64,000 nucleotides of DNA, taken from assembly GCA_038503065.1 (NCBI GenBank), contig JBCAMK010000002.1, positions 2,976,001 to 3,040,000 on the forward strand, given 5' to 3'. Of the stretch, positions 61,636 through 64,000 are shown in pieces; the first letter of the stretch is position 1; every line of letters starts with the position of its first letter. The notes under the pieces were generated by a model that was not told the origin of the DNA, made no database searches, and saw only the letters and a program-made list of their open reading frames with translations. The position numbers were made by a program, and so were the translations under genes. This DNA comes from Paragyromitra xinjiangensis. Lineage: Eukaryota; Ascomycota; Pezizomycetes; Pezizales; Discinaceae.

Positions 61636-64000
61636 TTTTTTTTTTTTTTTTTGAATCGATTTAGATTTGCTGTCTACCTACTAGCCAGCAAAAATGGCAC
61701 GGTATACAAAAATACATGGCCTCATCCACCGCCAACCTCGTAACATCCCCATAAAAACTTATAACATAAAGGAAAAATACAAAACATCATAATACCACAA
61801 ACACAAACAATCATAACATGATGAATCAAGGAAAAATATCTGAAACCACTTCCAGATACATAGGAAAAACTTCCCCCGCCCGGATAGCCAGTTACATATA
61901 ATCAAGCAAATTTAAATTCGAAACACGATCATAGTAAAGATTTGATGAAAGAGTTGCCAGGTTGTTATCTCTGATGAAAGCCAACAAGGCAGTAACATCA
62001 GTGTTATGTAGTATGGATTGAGTCCAATTTTGCGTGAAATTGGTTCTTGTTGTTGCATTGAGAGCCTGAGGACAGTATAGTGCCAAGTGGCGAGAGGATA
62101 AAAGAGCGCCACAATTGCATGTTGTTGCGGGCCGGAGGGGATTTGGGTCTGCGTTGGTGAGTTCAGTGCGCAGGAGAGAAATAGCTCTTGCTTGTGAACG
62201 TCTTAAGAAGCGGGTGGTTTGTGGAGGGTGCAGGAAAACTGGGGAGGCGGTCTGTGATTGCCATGTGTGTAAGAGGTAGAGTTTTGGTTGGAGTGTGAGC
62301 CATCCTAAAGTGGTGACTGTGTGTTTGCAGGGGGGGGAATTTGCTCCCTTCTTTGCTTGAGTATCGGCGGTTTCGTTGCCTGGGATGCCCATGTGAGATG
62401 GAGTCCAGATTGCGTTGACGTCGCATTGTAGGTTGTGGAGGGTTTGGATGTGATTGAGTGTGGCAGATAGAAATTGCCTGTTAGAAGTAGGATTGCCTGC
62501 TAGTGCCAGAAGTGCGTTTTGATTGTCGACACAGAGGTAGACCGGGAGTGGTAGGTCAATGAGGTTCTTGAGTAAATATGAGAGGGCTTCTTGCATGCCA
62601 TGGATTTCGGCGTCCTCATTTTCGCAATGGGGGCCAAGGCAGCAGGAATCTGTATAGGAAGCAATAGGAGTGCCATTCTGGTACCGGAGGATATTCCATC
62701 CTGCCGAGGTGATGCCATTTTCTTGTTTGGAGCCATCAGAATATAGTACCCATGCACCATGCAGAGTTTGAAGCCAATCGAGGTGGGTGAGGGAGGAAGA
62801 TTGTTTCGTGCCTGATATGTGGATGTTGGTGTTTGTGAGATAGGGGGAAGAAGGGAGGGAAAGGGTTTCCAATGGGGGGCCACTGAGGAATTTTGCTGTA
62901 AGAGAGCCAATGCGTTGTAAGCCTGTTCCTAGTTTATTGGAGGGGTGAAGGTATGTGAGAAGAGATTGGTGTAGGGGGTGTTGTGAATTCCTTAGGAGTC
63001 GGATTCCATAACGTTGGGAATGCATATCAAGCAAGAGATGAAGTGGTGGTAGGCCTGATTCGGGGAGAAGTTTATTTATTGGGGTCCACCGGGGGAGGCC
63101 TGTAATTAGGCGAGCCAATTTATGATAGGCGGGGTTTAGGCGGTCAAGAATTGATTGGCTTCCTGTCCACCAGACTTCAGCCCCCTATAGGGCTCCAGGG
63201 AGAGCGATGGAATTTGCTAATTGGTGAAGGAGGTTGGGGGTTGGGCCTTTATTGCGAACCAATTTTCGGATTAATTCAGTGGTGGAACAGAGGCGAGATG
63301 CTGCTTTGAAAGCGTGTTTGTGAAAAAGTAGGCATTGATCTACGATGATGCCTAGAGTTTTGATGTGCGTGGAGGGGATTATGCTTTCCCCTAGGATGTT
63401 GATTGGAGTGGCCATTCCTGCCTGTGAAAGCTTGGCTTGGGTTGGAATGATATGCATGAGTTCGGTTTTTGGAGGGGAAAAGGTAATGTTGAGATGGGTG
63501 GCCCTGCTGAGCTTGGATCTGAATCGCTCTTCCAGTCTTTTAACTGCGAAGGGGCGAGTGCGTGCATTTTGAAGCATGGTGTCATCATCGATGTAGATAG
63601 TTGAAAGCTCTGTGTTTGATTGTAGCGTGGATGGGGAGTCTAATGCACTCGCGTATATGGTGAAAGCTATGGATGATATTGGAGAGCCTTGGGGAAGGCC
63701 CGTTGATAAGGTATTGGTGGGGCCTATTTCTCCATTGATGCGGAAAGCGATTGTGCGATTAGAGGTAAAACTGGTGAGCCATCGAATGCACCATGTGGGG
63801 AAGGTGTAGTGCTTTAAAATGTCTAGAAATCTGGGGTAAGAGACACAGTTAAAAGCACCTTCTATATCGGTTGCAAGTAAGGTGGGACGTAACACTTGTC
63901 CGTGTTTGACTTGAAATTGTTGTGGTGTTGCAATGTGTTTTGTGGCGTTGGTGAGGAGTGAAAGGAGGGAATCAGAGGCAGAAATGCCTGATCTTGCGCC
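61636..64000 (-). mobile_element. LINE-D2, 3' part of a family D element, cut by window edge
   Basis: Poly-A at 61636-61652 (T run on the plus strand), then a 3' UTR almost identical to D1 and ORF2 reading off the right edge. It sits head to tail with D1: its poly-A touches the D1 5' end. Confidence 0.92.
61892..64000 (-). pseudogene. LINE-D2 ORF2 fragment (RT and RNase H) with one nonsense codon
   Basis: Minus-strand frame from the window edge: DIEGAFNCV, LPQGSPISS and an intact YIDDDTML. A TAG at about 63182-63184 replaces the Tyr codon of LYG(S/A)EVWW. It then stays open to the stop at 61892 with thumb and RNase H (YSDGS, AEIHG, VDNQNAL, PSHMGIPGNETAD). Apart from this one stop the part in view looks functional, unlike D1, which has YIND in the active site. 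The 5' part lies outside the window. Confidence 0.92.

Overview
The window is a dense cluster of transposable elements from a repeat-rich eukaryote, most likely a filamentous fungus. I infer this from Tad/I-type two-ORF LINEs with RNase H, a Gypsy chromodomain integrase, a fungal-type RepHel Helitron and short (55-78 nt) GT-AG introns. I see no host housekeeping gene, rRNA, tRNA or CRISPR array. Working names used here: LINE families A to E, LTR families 1 to 3, and one Helitron.

Left part (1-24447): LINE-B0 (minus, cut by the window edge) and LINE-A1 (plus, intact) lie in one LTR-2 copy. LINE-A2 follows A1 head to tail. A2 is split by a solo LTR-1 (5-bp duplication ATCAG). That LTR is itself split by a 10.4-kb minus-strand Helitron (10193-20568) inserted between A and T. 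The Helitron carries an OB-fold-like protein gene, a RepHel gene, an opposite-strand gene resembling a 2-oxoglutarate/Fe(II) dioxygenase, and three small inverted-repeat elements with CATCAG ends. A2 is cut at 23195 by a second, inverted LTR-1. Then come the end of a Gypsy pol gene, its polypurine tract and LTR-2.

Middle (24448-47616): LTR-2 is interrupted by intact LINE-B1, followed head to tail by broken B2. Another LTR-2 (32136-38851) carries an intact minus-strand LINE-A3 with a duplicated 5' end. LINE-C1 (5'-truncated) and intact C2 follow head to tail, then a Gypsy integrase fragment.

Right part (47617-64000): LINE-D1 (minus) is one element spread over 14 kb. It hosts E1 (an ORF1-only LINE derivative), solo LTR-3 and E2 (a second ORF1-only derivative), and E2 hosts the 5'-truncated LINE E3. 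D2 follows and runs off the edge.

The most noteworthy patterns are these. LINE families A and B each use one fixed site in LTR-2. Four LINE families lie as head-to-tail pairs. An ORF1-only LINE derivative has spread. The Helitron has readable ends, an empty site and an unusual companion gene. A small inverted-repeat element family makes 2-bp target duplications that can be read against empty sites.
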